In this document: in pieces, positions 1-10,451 of the stretch
How the letters are laid out: each line of letters starts with the position of its first letter
Position numbering within the stretch: the stretch's first letter is position 1
Assembly: GCF_034702125.1 (NCBI RefSeq)
Contig: NC_085867.1
Span: 42,795,983 to 42,859,982 of the forward strand
Source of the DNA: Engraulis encrasicolus
Lineage: Eukaryota > Chordata > Actinopteri > Clupeiformes > Engraulidae
Reading direction: 5' to 3'
DNA: 64,000 bases
Notes under the pieces: model-generated
The model's input: only the letters and a program-made list of their open reading frames with translations
Told to the model about the DNA's origin: nothing
Database searches by the model: none
Made by a program: the position numbers and the translations under genes

Positions 1-231
1 AGTGAAATCTTATCTACACAGTCTGATAAATAGACCATCAAAGGCTACTAAGAAATAGAGAAGAAAATATATGTTCTGTCTGGGAAGCTATCCGCTTGTT
101 TCGCACCCTAGCCTCGGACACTGTGCTTCTCGTGGTTTTGCAGATTCCGGCCCCTTTACCTCAGTGACTTTTAATTGAATACCCCTGCTGTACAGTACCC
201 ACTGCTTCTTCAGTTCAAACACTAATGTCAT

Positions 232-232
<1 letters not shown>

Positions 233-307
<75 letters not shown>
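233..307. repeat. (TC)n microsatellite
   Basis: About 37 uninterrupted TC units. It lies just upstream of a splice acceptor (exon begins at 338) and so extends the pyrimidine tract of that scarb2 intron. Confidence 0.97.
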
Positions 308-314
<7 letters not shown>

Positions 315-337
315 CCATCTCTCTCTTTCTTTCACAG

Positions 338-3300
338 CATTACCAAAAACCTCAACACAACAGTCTTCCCAATGTTCTTCCTCAATGAGGTAAATTTACC
401 CCTCAAATCATGAAACCTTGAATCTTCTTTTTTTCTTGCACTATGTCACGCAGGACAAATAATGGGGATAAAAGTGACTGAGTGAAATGGAAAATACTAA
501 TGGTTAAAGCAACACTTGGTCATTTACCTCATTTTTGGAACTTTCGAAAACACTTGAGAAACATAATTTTTTAGGTTATAAACACTATGTTAATTTTGCT
601 GTAAGGTGCTAACAAAATCCATTGGCTTGTATGATCTGCACGGGTGTTGGAGATTTGGGGCCTATCTCTTTGTAGTTAGACACGTCCACGTCCATCCACG
701 TCCACGTCCATCCACGTCCACATCCATCCACTGTAGTTAGACTCCCACGTCTATCCACTGGGAAGCGTTGCGCTGCCAGACACACACTCGCCACAAAAAA
801 CTCAACAAGGAGGTGATTAACACCACAGGAATGAAATGTCTTTGCAATCACACTGATACCCCAACCACAGATGGTGCAAATATGTGCTCTTCTTGCAGAC
901 TCCCTACCCCAATTGCAAAAGATTCTCGTTACCGACGTAGATGCGCTTGGTCTAACTTGGACACGCATAGAATCTTCAGGTGGAAGGTGTAGGTTTATGC
1001 TCGATTGACCACAGCTATCAGCCAATCAGAATCGAGAACCGGACCGCACAGTGTTGTTAGATTACACAATATTGGATAGATTTACCACTGAAAATGTTAC
1101 ACTGACCAAAGATTTAAATGAATACTCTTTTTGAGTGAGACAAAATGTTATCTGAATCGTAGTGAATTTAAACTCTTTTAACCCCTTAAGACACGGCATT
1201 ATAAATGAGCTGTTACCAGCATGGCAATGACCAAGTCGTAATGTATTACTAAAGGCCCTGTGCACTGTCTTAGTAGTGTAGTACTATAAGAGTTAACTAT
1301 TGTCTATTACAGCGGGCCTCTGGAGGTACGTGGCGTGCTAGCCTAGAAATCTAGACGCCCCTAGTGGCCGCAAAATGAATTTGCTCCCGGCACAGCTTTG
1401 CTGTAGGGGTTTTTGGCGCGGCCAGGCTAACGGCGTGCACTAAGGGGTTAAGAGTTACATTTATGTTACATTTATTTATTATTGTGTTTGTCGTTGTGAG
1501 CATTAGTATTATTGTTATTATTGTTATTAATTTACTGATTTATTCATTCTGTTGTTATTTGATATATTTAATCGTAGCCCCTTAATGCACGCAGTACCTC
1601 CAATGGCACGCTGTAATAGTCATTGAAATGTAACTACCATAGCACTACAATACTATGACACAGCAGAGGCCGTTTAGTAATGCACCACGACTTGGTCATT
1701 ACCATACTGGTTACAACAAATGAATAAAGCCGCGTCTTAAGGGGTTAAAGAGTGATATTAACACTTAAAGAGTGATATTAACACTGGTGTTTGTTTTGGC
1801 CGTGTGTTTTGATTGGCAGACTGTTGTGATTGACGACGTGTCGGCCGCCAGGGTGACCAAGCTGCTGACCATCGCCCATGTGGCCTCCAACTTCTACATC
1901 CTCATCATCGGCCTGGGAGGCCTGCTCGCCATCATCCTCCTCGTCTACATCATCCTCGCACGCAGGAGGACGGTGAGAGAGACACACGAGTAGAGAAGAG
2001 TTTATTACTGTCAAAGGAAATGAACATGCCTAGAAGTATTCACATAGTACAAATTGACACACAGATCAAACATATAGCACACGTCTGGTGCTCATCCTCC
2101 TCATTTTCATCATCCTGGCACGCAGGAGGAAGGTGAGACGCAGGAGTAGAGTTTATTACTGTCAAAGGAAATTAACATGCCTAGAAGTATTCGGGTCAAA
2201 GGCGCTTTTTTGGGCTCAGTTGGCGGCGCAGAAACATCTAATGCCCATAAATTAATTAGTAATTGGCGGTTGATCCACTGCAGTGAATTATGGCTCTTAG
2301 ATAGTCCACAAAAAACAAATAAACAAACAAAAATCCATTCAATAGTGGCACTGGCTGCCGTTGCGCCACCCTGATGTGTGCTACATTCGAAACGTCACTG
2401 ATCCATACACATAATACACACTGACACCAGGGCTTGACACTGGCACCCGCCAACCGGCCAAATGCTGGTAAAACTTGTCTGTGGCTGGTAAGAATTTCAG
2501 TGTCACTAGCCAATTTGGCAGGTAGCTTATTCTATGGTATGACATACCAGAATAGCTCAGTTACTCAGTTTCTATCAGTTTATTTTATTCCATGTATCAA
2601 CCCATGCACTCATCTTCTTGCTTTAAGCACTTCATTTTCTGAGGTTATATGTACAGTGTCATGATAAAAAATGTGGCTAGTAGAATGGCTGGATGGCTAG
2701 TGACTCAGGAAAACCAGCAAACGAAAAAGTTAATGTCAAGCCCTGATTGACACACAGATCAAACATTGAGCACACGTCTGGTGGTCCTCCTCCTCATCTA
2801 CATCATCCTCTCTCACAGGGGGAAGGGTAGGGGAGACAGAGGAGTGGAGTTCTTGCCTAGAGTTACTTTATTCAGACGCAGCAGGAAGTAGTTACTTTAT
2901 CGATCCTGAAGGAAATGAATGCGTCATACTTATCCTCATACACATCGTCCTTAGTTGCAGGAGGATGGTGAGACAGAGAAGGAGAGGAGTAGTAGCCTAG
3001 TAAACTAGACAAACCTGCCTAGTGTCCAAAAACATTGTAACTGACTGAGTGGGTCTAGGGAGTTGTTTCGTGGTAAGATCGCCACAACAGGCACCAGCCA
3101 TAAATGACCAATCAGCAAACGTTTTTGTTTATTTGAATCTTTTCGGTGGGCTTTGGCAAGTCGGAATGGCTACAGCTAGCGAAAAGAAGACGTTTCATTG
3201 GTCATAGCGTTACAGCAATTTGGTCCCACCCACATCCTTCAACTGTCTGATACGAGTAAGGCCAGACTTTAGTCATCACATCAAGTCTTGCTCGCTTGGC

Positions 3301-5070
3301 CAGAAGAGAAGAAAAGAGTTACTTTATTGATCCTTTGTGTCTAATAGCTTACACATAATACCTGATACTAAATACTAAAATATGACCTTTGGCGGGTAAA
3401 CTACTTGCCTCGCCACGTCAGATCAAACAAACGTATTACACATCTGCATACTCTTACATGTGTAATAACGAACAGCGGTGTACAAAGTAAAGGGAGAAGT
3501 ACTCTCAGAAGTCTGTCCCCCTCGTTATCTACAGTGGAGTAACTGGTGTATAAACTGTGTAAGAGCGTGCACTGGTGTTGTAATCACATCAGTAAGAGTA
3601 GCCTACTTCTGCTTAATACTCCTCTGCAGATTAGTGATATTCGGCTTGGCAGCGCAGGTGGGAGTTTCAGTTAGGGAAGACGTCAAAAACAAATTCACCA
3701 CCAGTTGTATATCCCCCTAAGACACAGCATTATAAATTTGCCCCTACCAGAATGGTAATGACCAAGTTGTAATGTATTACTAAAGGCCCTGCGCACTGTA
3801 ATAGTAGTGTAGTACTTTAGTAGTTAACTTTCAATGCCTGTTACAGCGTGCCACAGGAGGTACGTCGTGGATTAAGGGGCTACGGAAGTAATGTGGAGGA
3901 GCAGGAGGAGGGGGAAAGCAAACTGTCCTCTACCAACGCATTATTTATATTGAAATGAAATGAAATGTTTACCTCGAAGGACGCTACCCCTTGTATATCC
4001 TGTTAACATTTGTGATATAATTTCATGTACATTGACTGCCAAAATAATGTAAGTAGTTGTTGGTGTGCTACTTTATTATAGCCAGCAATGAAGAGAAGAG
4101 TAACAAATGTCTGCAGCCACTAGTTTGGCAATAGTGGTCATGGTTACCGTTCCTAAGCACTTCGATATCAAATAGAGATAACGTTTGTTTACATATTATT
4201 CAAAGGCACTTCCTAGGCTGATAGGTAACCTATCCACTTTGTTTTGGGGTTGTTGAGTTTTTAAGAATTGCTATGTGAAGATATAGAGCTAAGAAGCAGA
4301 CCAAACAACTAAAACACATGATATCATGATTCATGACACACCATCGCAGTCCATGTGCTGTCTCTAGCATGTAACTTGATCCAAGAGTGCCCCCTGCTGT
4401 TTGCTTCTCTCTGTGCAGTTAATGTGTTTGTGTCAGAAAGTAGGAACTGCTAAATAGATGTCTTGTATAATACAAAAAAGATAGTCAGAGAAAACTATTT
4501 TGACTGCAATTGGTCATGCGGTTCTAAATATCATTATTTTTGGTGAGCATGTTTATAACATTCATCAACATTTACAGCACTAACTGTAACTTCTTAACAA
4601 CTCTCAACTGTGGACGTGACTTCTTTTGCCATTTCCATGCAGCAGTGGGTTATGTGGGTCATATGGATTTCTGGCTCAGCTTGGCTAGAGGCTTAAAGTC
4701 TCACAGAATGAACAGAATTCCTGAACTTGCTGTTGAGCGATATAACACAAACCACACATACATCCCATAACACACATAAGTACAACAGATGTACTGTACT
4801 GATCCAGTTCCTCGCACCCAAAGGCTGATGTTTAAACATTTTGCCGTTGAGGGCACTTCCTCAAAAGGACTGATATAACAAACAGGTACAGTGTTTGTAT
4901 TTGTGCTTCAGTGTATAACGGTGTTTGTCTTCTATGTACTCTCCCTCTAGACCACTGCCAGAGACGAGACGACCTACTCACCAGTGAGTGCCAAAATAGA
5001 GGACTACTCTGACAACTCCAAAAATGGCAACTATGTAGGGATGACCCCCGTCATCACCGAGCGATCCTGA
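338..5070 (+). CDS. scarb2: CD36-family scavenger receptor, LIMP-2/SCARB2-like, C-terminal exons (5' part outside window)
   Basis: Three coding exons are visible: 338-389 (ag/gt flanked, ends in phase 0), 1820-1972 and 4951-5070 (stop TGA 5068-5070). They join in frame. The first encodes VFPMFFLNE, which matches the end of the CD36/LIMP-2 ectodomain (VFPVMYLNES in mammals, recalled from the family); the N-E-T sequon is completed across the junction. The second gives the last ectodomain residues, one membrane helix (NFYILIIGLGGLLAIILLVY) and the basic stop ARRR. The third encodes a ~39-residue cytoplasmic tail ending TPVITERS. The family are two-pass hairpin receptors. LIMP-2 carries glucocerebrosidase to lysosomes. 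The tail lacks the acidic di-leucine type signal of mammalian LIMP-2 but has two YxxPhi-type motifs (YSPV, YVGM). Being next to nup54, as in human, supports SCARB2 over SCARB1 or CD36; which fish paralogue is unknown. Confidence 0.85.
660..765. repeat. short tandem repeat, CCACGTCCAT-type
   Basis: Irregular tandem copies of a 6-12 base unit (cgtccacgtccatc). No coding content is supported. The rest of the intron from 390 to 1178 holds nothing else I recognise. Confidence 0.7.
1179..1450. mobile_element. MITE, CCCCTTAAG-ended family, copy 1 (with inner insertion)
   Basis: Begins taaccccttaagacac and ends cactaaggggtta, an imperfect inverted pair. The body matches copies at 1575-1748 (opposite orientation) and 3714-3883. 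A ~95-base block at about 1340-1432 (gctagcctag ... ggccaggctaac), itself with inverted ends, is absent from the other copies and is probably a later insertion. No coding capacity. Confidence 0.7.
1575..1748. mobile_element. MITE, CCCCTTAAG-ended family, copy 2 (inverted)
   Basis: Reverse-complement relative of the 1179-1450 element, ending cgtcttaaggggtta. It lies 70 bases upstream of the scarb2 membrane exon. Confidence 0.7.
1922..3000 (+). repeat. degenerate tandem duplicates of the scarb2 membrane-exon end plus splice donor
   Basis: The 3' half of the membrane exon with its donor (ctcatcatcctcgcacgcaggagg-type sequence followed by gtgaga) and about 115 bases of intron recur: copy 2 at about 2091-2200, copy 3 at about 2405-2427 continuing at 2746-2885, and a weaker copy at about 2915-3000. 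Shared intron words include tttattactgtcaaaggaaat and cacacagatcaaaca. Copy 3 is split by the MITE at 2428-2745. Copies 2 and 4 keep a GTGAGA-like donor. Confidence 0.8.
2428..2745. mobile_element. hAT-type MITE, CAGGGCTTGACA ends, copy 1
   Basis: Ends are cagggcttgaca and tgtcaagccctg. It is flanked by actgacac (2420-2427) and attgacac (2746-2753), an 8-base duplication with one change. The uninterrupted site survives in the neighbouring tandem unit near 2055, confirming insertion. A second copy is at 56593-56954. Confidence 0.85.
3714..3883. mobile_element. MITE, CCCCTTAAG-ended family, copy 3
   Basis: Begins cccctaagacacagcatt and ends ggattaaggggcta. It matches the body of the 1179 copy without the inner block. 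From 3884 to 4950 the intron shows no gene or clear repeat. Confidence 0.65.
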
Positions 5071-6417
5071 ATAGCGCCCTGACTGAAGGTCCTCTCTCCT
5101 TGATTATGTGAAGCGATGAATGCTATAGTTGCTTAAGTGCCAAATTAGTGGATCATTTTTTTTAACGCATATTTTTGACATATCAATTGTTCCACTCTTT
5201 CTATGTGAAATACTTGTAAATATATTGCTGTGTTTTTAGTGTTTCAAGAGGTTTTGAGAGGCTTAGGTCACCCCTTGAGTTTGTAGTGTTTTTAAAATGT
5301 CTGTTGCATTTCATGTTTGCTGTTTAAAATGTTTATATGTTTGAGTTGTTACATTCTCTGCAGAGGGGACATTGCCTAGTTTTGTGTCCCAAGTGTTTTT
5401 GTTGTGAAACAGCATTTCAATGTTGATGCACTTATTTAGATGAAGTATAGTATGTAGTATTACGTTTTATTCTTTTAAATTTAGTTTATGTGCTCTTCTT
5501 TGCAATAAGGGAAAAACATTCTGACACAAGACTGAAGTTATTCTGATATTATAACACTGTTTTTATTTAAGGTAATACACACATGGATAAAGCACACCCC
5601 TAAAGACAGCAAAACACCCTCTCAGGTTCATATGAAAATAATAACATAATATGTTTAAAAAGCAATAGTAAATAGTAAAATACATGAATTCATAGTTCCA
5701 TTATCATTTTATGGCTTTAAGGCCTTATAAATATTACCACTGACCTTTAAATCCCTTAAAATCCTTTTAATACTTGTCAAAAGTTGGCAAAACTTTTTTG
5801 TGCACAATGTGGAATTCCTAGGGGACTTGTGTGTTATCCACAAATAAATGCAGCAGTTGTTTTATTTTTACATACAGTATATGCAGGTTTTAGGTTGACA
5901 AAATTACCATAATGTTGTTTACCACTTTCAACTATTTCCCTTTTTGCAAGAAGCAAATCTTTTGACAAGATGAATCAGACTGAGTATGATTGTCATTACA
6001 TAGGTAGTAGTGTTCTCTTATTTTCTTCTTCTATCGTTTTCTGTCATTGTTGTTTGAAGGACTTGGTTTTATGAAGAAATGACTGCACCGTGCATGCAGT
6101 CGGTAATCACTATGGCTCTTTACTGTGGTTGTGCCAAAGACACATCTTTTAAACATCATAAATTATTACAGCAATCTCTGAAGACTGCAGTCAATATACT
6201 TTCACTAAGCAAGCAATAACTTAAAAAGGTAGACTGAAGTGAAATTGAGTGTTTGACATTGCTAATGTGTAATACGTATATAATAGCCCTGTTTATGCTG
6301 TTGGTCAAACCTGCTGCTTGAAGCTTAGCAACTGTAGGAATTATTGCTCTGTACAGTTGGCCCACAGTATACATGCAACAGGAACTGGGCTTAAGTTCCA
6401 GGATATATAGGCTGTAT

Positions 6418-6448
<31 letters not shown>

Positions 6449-8707
6449 AATGGGGCTAATATGTGCTTGAAAAGATGCTGGGATCGGTTGTGCTGCGTTT
6501 TAAAGTAGTGCAGTTCATCGGCTATTCGCCCCTCATTGTGGTTGGTAGGGCAGGGCTAAAAAACACAACCTGCTTTGATCATGAGAGTTGAGTTTAGGAG
6601 AGTATATCATTTCATGGGTGGTACCCCAGTCCTTTTCTTTGAGGTTTACTTGCCCACAGCATCTAAGCAGAGAAAATACCACCTATACTCTAGTCTACAT
6701 TAAAGCTCCAGTCATCATATGATCTCGAAAAGCTCCCAGAAAGAGCTCAAGAAGCTTCCTCTCAGCGCAGTTGTTTCTCCTCCCAACAGCCTACATACAG
6801 TATGAATGCGAGACCTAGACACCTAGAAAGGATTACAGAATGTGTTGTCTGCCTTGGGAAGAAATCAACATTCTTTCTGTTAGGATGTGTTAAAAAAAAT
6901 CTTAATGTGCTTGTTGCCACCTGATGCAAATGGTGGTACTTTGGCAGATTGGCAGATCAACATCCTCTTTTTTGACCGTTTAGAGGTCAAAATGTTGCCT
7001 GTAGTAGTCAATCACATGAGCTCCTTGTACAGTACAGCCTGTGAAGGTATATTCCTTGTAGTGCATCTTAGATTCTCATGATGATGCTGCTGTAGTTGTG
7101 AGGTATTTTGTTGTTGTTTGCTTGAAAGGGACACCATGGCGTCCTCTGTAGTCTCCTGTTGTTTATCAATGCTTTGAATTAAAAATATAGATTACAGAAA
7201 TAACAGAAATCAGATGAAGGCTATACGCACAGTCCAAGTAACAAATATAGAGTGCCGTCCTTGTTTATGAAGTTGAGCTGAAGAATGCTTCTATCTCTTT
7301 CTCTTTGTATATCTTGACTTTAGAGCTTTAAAACGATACTGCACCATTTCTTGACATAAGCTAATTTTACCCTTGAGTTTAATAATTGAGTAGTACTTCA
7401 CATATTCGTTTTTTCAACCGTTCTCTTAGTCTGGGTATGTTACTTCATGTTCCAAGCTAGCAATTATCATTGAATCTTATGGAACCAGCTGGAACCCTAA
7501 GATTCCATTATACTATGTTAGCTTGGAGGAATTTGCATTGCCAGACTCAGAACAGCTGGAAGTACAGGTAAAAAAAATAAAAAAAAATAACTCAAGGGGT
7601 GGTGTAGATCTTATTTCCAGAAATGGTGCAGTGTGGCTTTAATGTTTCAATGTTATATGTGTGATTAAATCAGTGTGTGACTGTTGTATTGGGGGAGGCA
7701 GGTGTAGTATGTGTTTGGATATTCTCAGGTCCATATGTGCCATTTGTGCCTTCCGCAATGTGCAAATATGGTGCACGACAACAGGCTATACAATGTGCTG
7801 CTCTCTGGAGCTAAAACAGGGAATGTTACAAGTCAGTAGCCATAGAGTCACATTTTTTGGTAACACTTTAGGGTTGCAGTCTTTTTAAAGCTTTATTAGC
7901 ACTAAGTAATTCATTTATTAACTCTTAAGAAATAATTGACTTATTAAAAAAACATTTACAAATGTTCCTAAATGAGTAAGGAATGGTATGTTAACACATA
8001 CCATGCGTACAATGTGTACCGGCACACATTTACCAATAATCATAGTATTCCAACTGATTTACAAACGTTTGTAATTGTTTGTATTATTTGTTAATAATTC
8101 ATTAAGTATTAACTTAATATAACTACTAAGCGTTAATAAACTTTTAAAAAACACTGTATAGTGTTACCACATTTTTCAATGAAGAATCATCCACATGCAG
8201 GTATTCATCAATTTCCGTCCATTGTGCTGTGAGAATTTTAAAGTAACTGTAAGAGAGTTTTCAATTGGATTTGTTCTTTTTAAATACCGTATATAGTGTC
8301 CTTTGTGTAGAACATTTCATGCAACTGGTCTTTGACACGTTACTCCGGTATGCTCTATTCTGGTGTGACTAGAGAGTTTTCCAATGTCTTTGCATAGTTA
8401 TTATGTACTCAATGAATGTGAACAGTATTACTGTTACAAAATAATAATAAAAAAGTGCCAACTGGTGATTTTTTTATTTTATTTTACCACCTGCCCCTGG
8501 AGCGTTACTGAGACGTAATCATGTCAGTGTTAGTTAACATGCAAATGTATCTGTGAATTTGGTAAAAGACTGACAATGCTTTCTCTCCTAAATTTTAACA
8601 TGTTAACCAGCAAAGTCGTTTCCTTGACTTCTGTCAGTTACTTAAATTGCATTGCATTGTATTGTTAAATACTGTTGCACTAACAACACACTGTATTTTA
8701 CAATAAA
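5071..8707 (+). other. probable scarb2 3' untranslated region and polyadenylation site
   Basis: AT-rich DNA after the scarb2 stop without a convincing coding exon. AATAAA-type signals occur at several points; the last before a change in base composition is at 8702-8707 (caataaagaaat). Mammalian SCARB2 also has a UTR of several kilobases. Which signal is used cannot be seen from sequence. Confidence 0.45.
7858..8169. mobile_element. MITE with TGGTAACACTTTA / GTGTTACCA ends
   Basis: Terminal inverted pair tggtaacactt and gtgttacca, 312 bases, flanked on both sides by cattttt (7851-7857 and 8170-8176). AT-rich and non-coding. It lies in the presumed scarb2 3' UTR. Confidence 0.8.
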
Positions 8708-8898
8708 GAAATATATATATTTCACCTGTATGTATCTCATTGTTTTGTCCTCGGGGGGATCTAGAGATCGAAGGGGATCTGCTGACCTTTGTCTGCGTTG
8801 AGGTTATGACACAAATTCTGCTTGTGAGGATTTGTACAGGAAGGTGTTTTGTCCTGCTGGGCATTGCTGCCTGTCGCACCTCCTCCGGTGCCCATGGG

Positions 8899-9019
8899 TC
8901 AGCTGCAGGGTCATCAGTCGGGAACCACCATTCACTAACGTTTCGCCCCTTTAATCCCGAAACGTTTCGTGGTGGCAGGGCAGTGACAGGGACGTCTCCC
9001 TGTCACCCCCTGCAGCTGA
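8899..9019. repeat. inverted repeat
   Basis: tcagctgcaggg at 8899 pairs with ccctgcagctga ending 9019. Internally ccaccattcactaacgtttcg pairs loosely with cgaaacgtttcgtggtgg. It would fold as a ~120-base hairpin. The long open frame over it (8740-9228) has no recognisable protein features. Confidence 0.6.
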
Positions 9020-9153
9020 TGGGTGTTTTCCCCTGCGGCTGTTGTCTGGGGTTAAGTTTTCTCCCCCCACGTTTTGTCCTTCCTCCTGAGCCAGAGCCAA
9101 AAGCTCGCCTTTTCAGCCTCCTCTGTCAGGCACCTTTAATTTGTCAAAACCAA

Positions 9154-9552
9154 ATTAAAGGTGCACTCGCTGCACTGTGTAGGATGGTGGCTAGAGAAGG
9201 TATTGCAATTATGCTGCTCATTGGTTGAAACGGTGCTGCCTTTTGCCAGATTTTTTTTTTCATGAATATTTACTAAATAATAAAGTAATATTTACTATTA
9301 TGACCAAAGTACATTAAGTATTGCTGCTAAAAATGTCTTTTTGAACATTCAAAATGGCGGACCATGGAGAAGATCCCCCTTTTCATGTATAAAAAAAGCA
9401 ATTTCCCATAATGAATAATGTCATAATGAATACCGGTACTTAGAATTTAATGGTGGTGGTAAATATTTGTGGAAAAGATAACATTTGTGAATGGGCAGCA
9501 TGAATTCTGGAAATAAACTACTAAAAATATTACACAGTATGTACACCTTTAG
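9154..9552 (+). mobile_element. dispersed non-coding repeat, TTAAAGGTGCAC family, copy 1
   Basis: Starts ttaaaggtgcact and ends gtacacctttag. The body includes the marker words caaaatggcggaccatgga and gcatgaattctggaaataaa. Related copies are at 30120-30477, 30640-30800 (partial) and 31215-31552. The inverted ends point to a non-autonomous DNA transposon. A short hairpin (gcacctttaattt / aaattaaaggtgc, 9129-9166) overlaps its left end. Confidence 0.75.
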
Positions 9553-10319
9553 GACATATTTTGATCCCCAGGTGAAGTCATTAAGGTATTGATTAATATC
9601 TTGAGCAAGAGTCATTGTAATTGTAATGTCATTGTCAAATAGTTTCTTTTTTTAAAGAACGCACTATATACTAAGCACTATATACACTAATACATAAAGT
9701 GCAGGAGTGAGTCATCATAGTAGTACTAGTATGTGTGAGACGCTGGACCTAGTGGCTCTCACACAATCACATTCACACACACACACACACACACAGAGGC
9801 TGGCCTTACTGGCTCTTTGGAAGATGTTTTGCAACTCCAATGCCAGCAGTCTTATACCCCTGGCCTGCTGTGATTTTTCAGCGCCATTTGCAGTGGCAAT
9901 GATGGATGCTGCAGAGGCCAACTAGCTGAGTGTGGCCGTAGAACGTTAGTAACTCTTCCTCCCGAAGCCTCTTAAAATATTGGTAATGCTGAGCTATCAA
10001 ACTGGTCCTTAAATCGAATCGAATCGTAAGGGCAGGGCCAATGCACACCACTAGGCCTGTGTGTGTGTGTGTGTGTGTTTGTGTGTGTTGGAGAGTCCCT
10101 GTATAGAGATAAGAGCAGAAAGCTGCTGACGGAAATGTGCTATTTCCGTGACAACAGAGATGGTCACAGGTGATGCAGAGAACCGTACGTGGAAGAAGAG
10201 AGAACAACACTGATATGAGGATAAGAAAAAGCCGTTTGTTTTCATGTTTTTTTTTTATTTGTTTTTTTTTCCCACAGGTCTGCAATCATTATATTGTACT
10301 TTTATAATATGCATAAAAC

Positions 10320-10380
10320 ATTAATTTACGCTTGAGACACACACACATACACACACACAAAATACAAACACACACACGCA

Positions 10381-10447
<67 letters not shown>
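10320..10447. repeat. (CA)n microsatellite
   Basis: Imperfect CA run, pure from about 10383 to 10447. It ends 120 bases before the Ig gene start. Confidence 0.95.

Positions 10448-10451
<4 letters not shown>

Noticed and set aside
609..1025. Overlapping open frames on both strands
   Set aside because: They fall on a simple tandem repeat in a scarb2 intron, with no splice signals or recognisable protein.
338..5070. Immunoglobulin-family receptor with an immune tyrosine motif in its tail
   Set aside because: First impression from the membrane exon and TTYSPV. The upstream exon VFPMFFLNE and the nup54 neighbourhood identify a CD36-family protein instead.
8740..9228. 162-residue open frame after the scarb2 UTR
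   Set aside because: No domain, Kozak context or splice support; it covers an inverted repeat and the start of a dispersed repeat.
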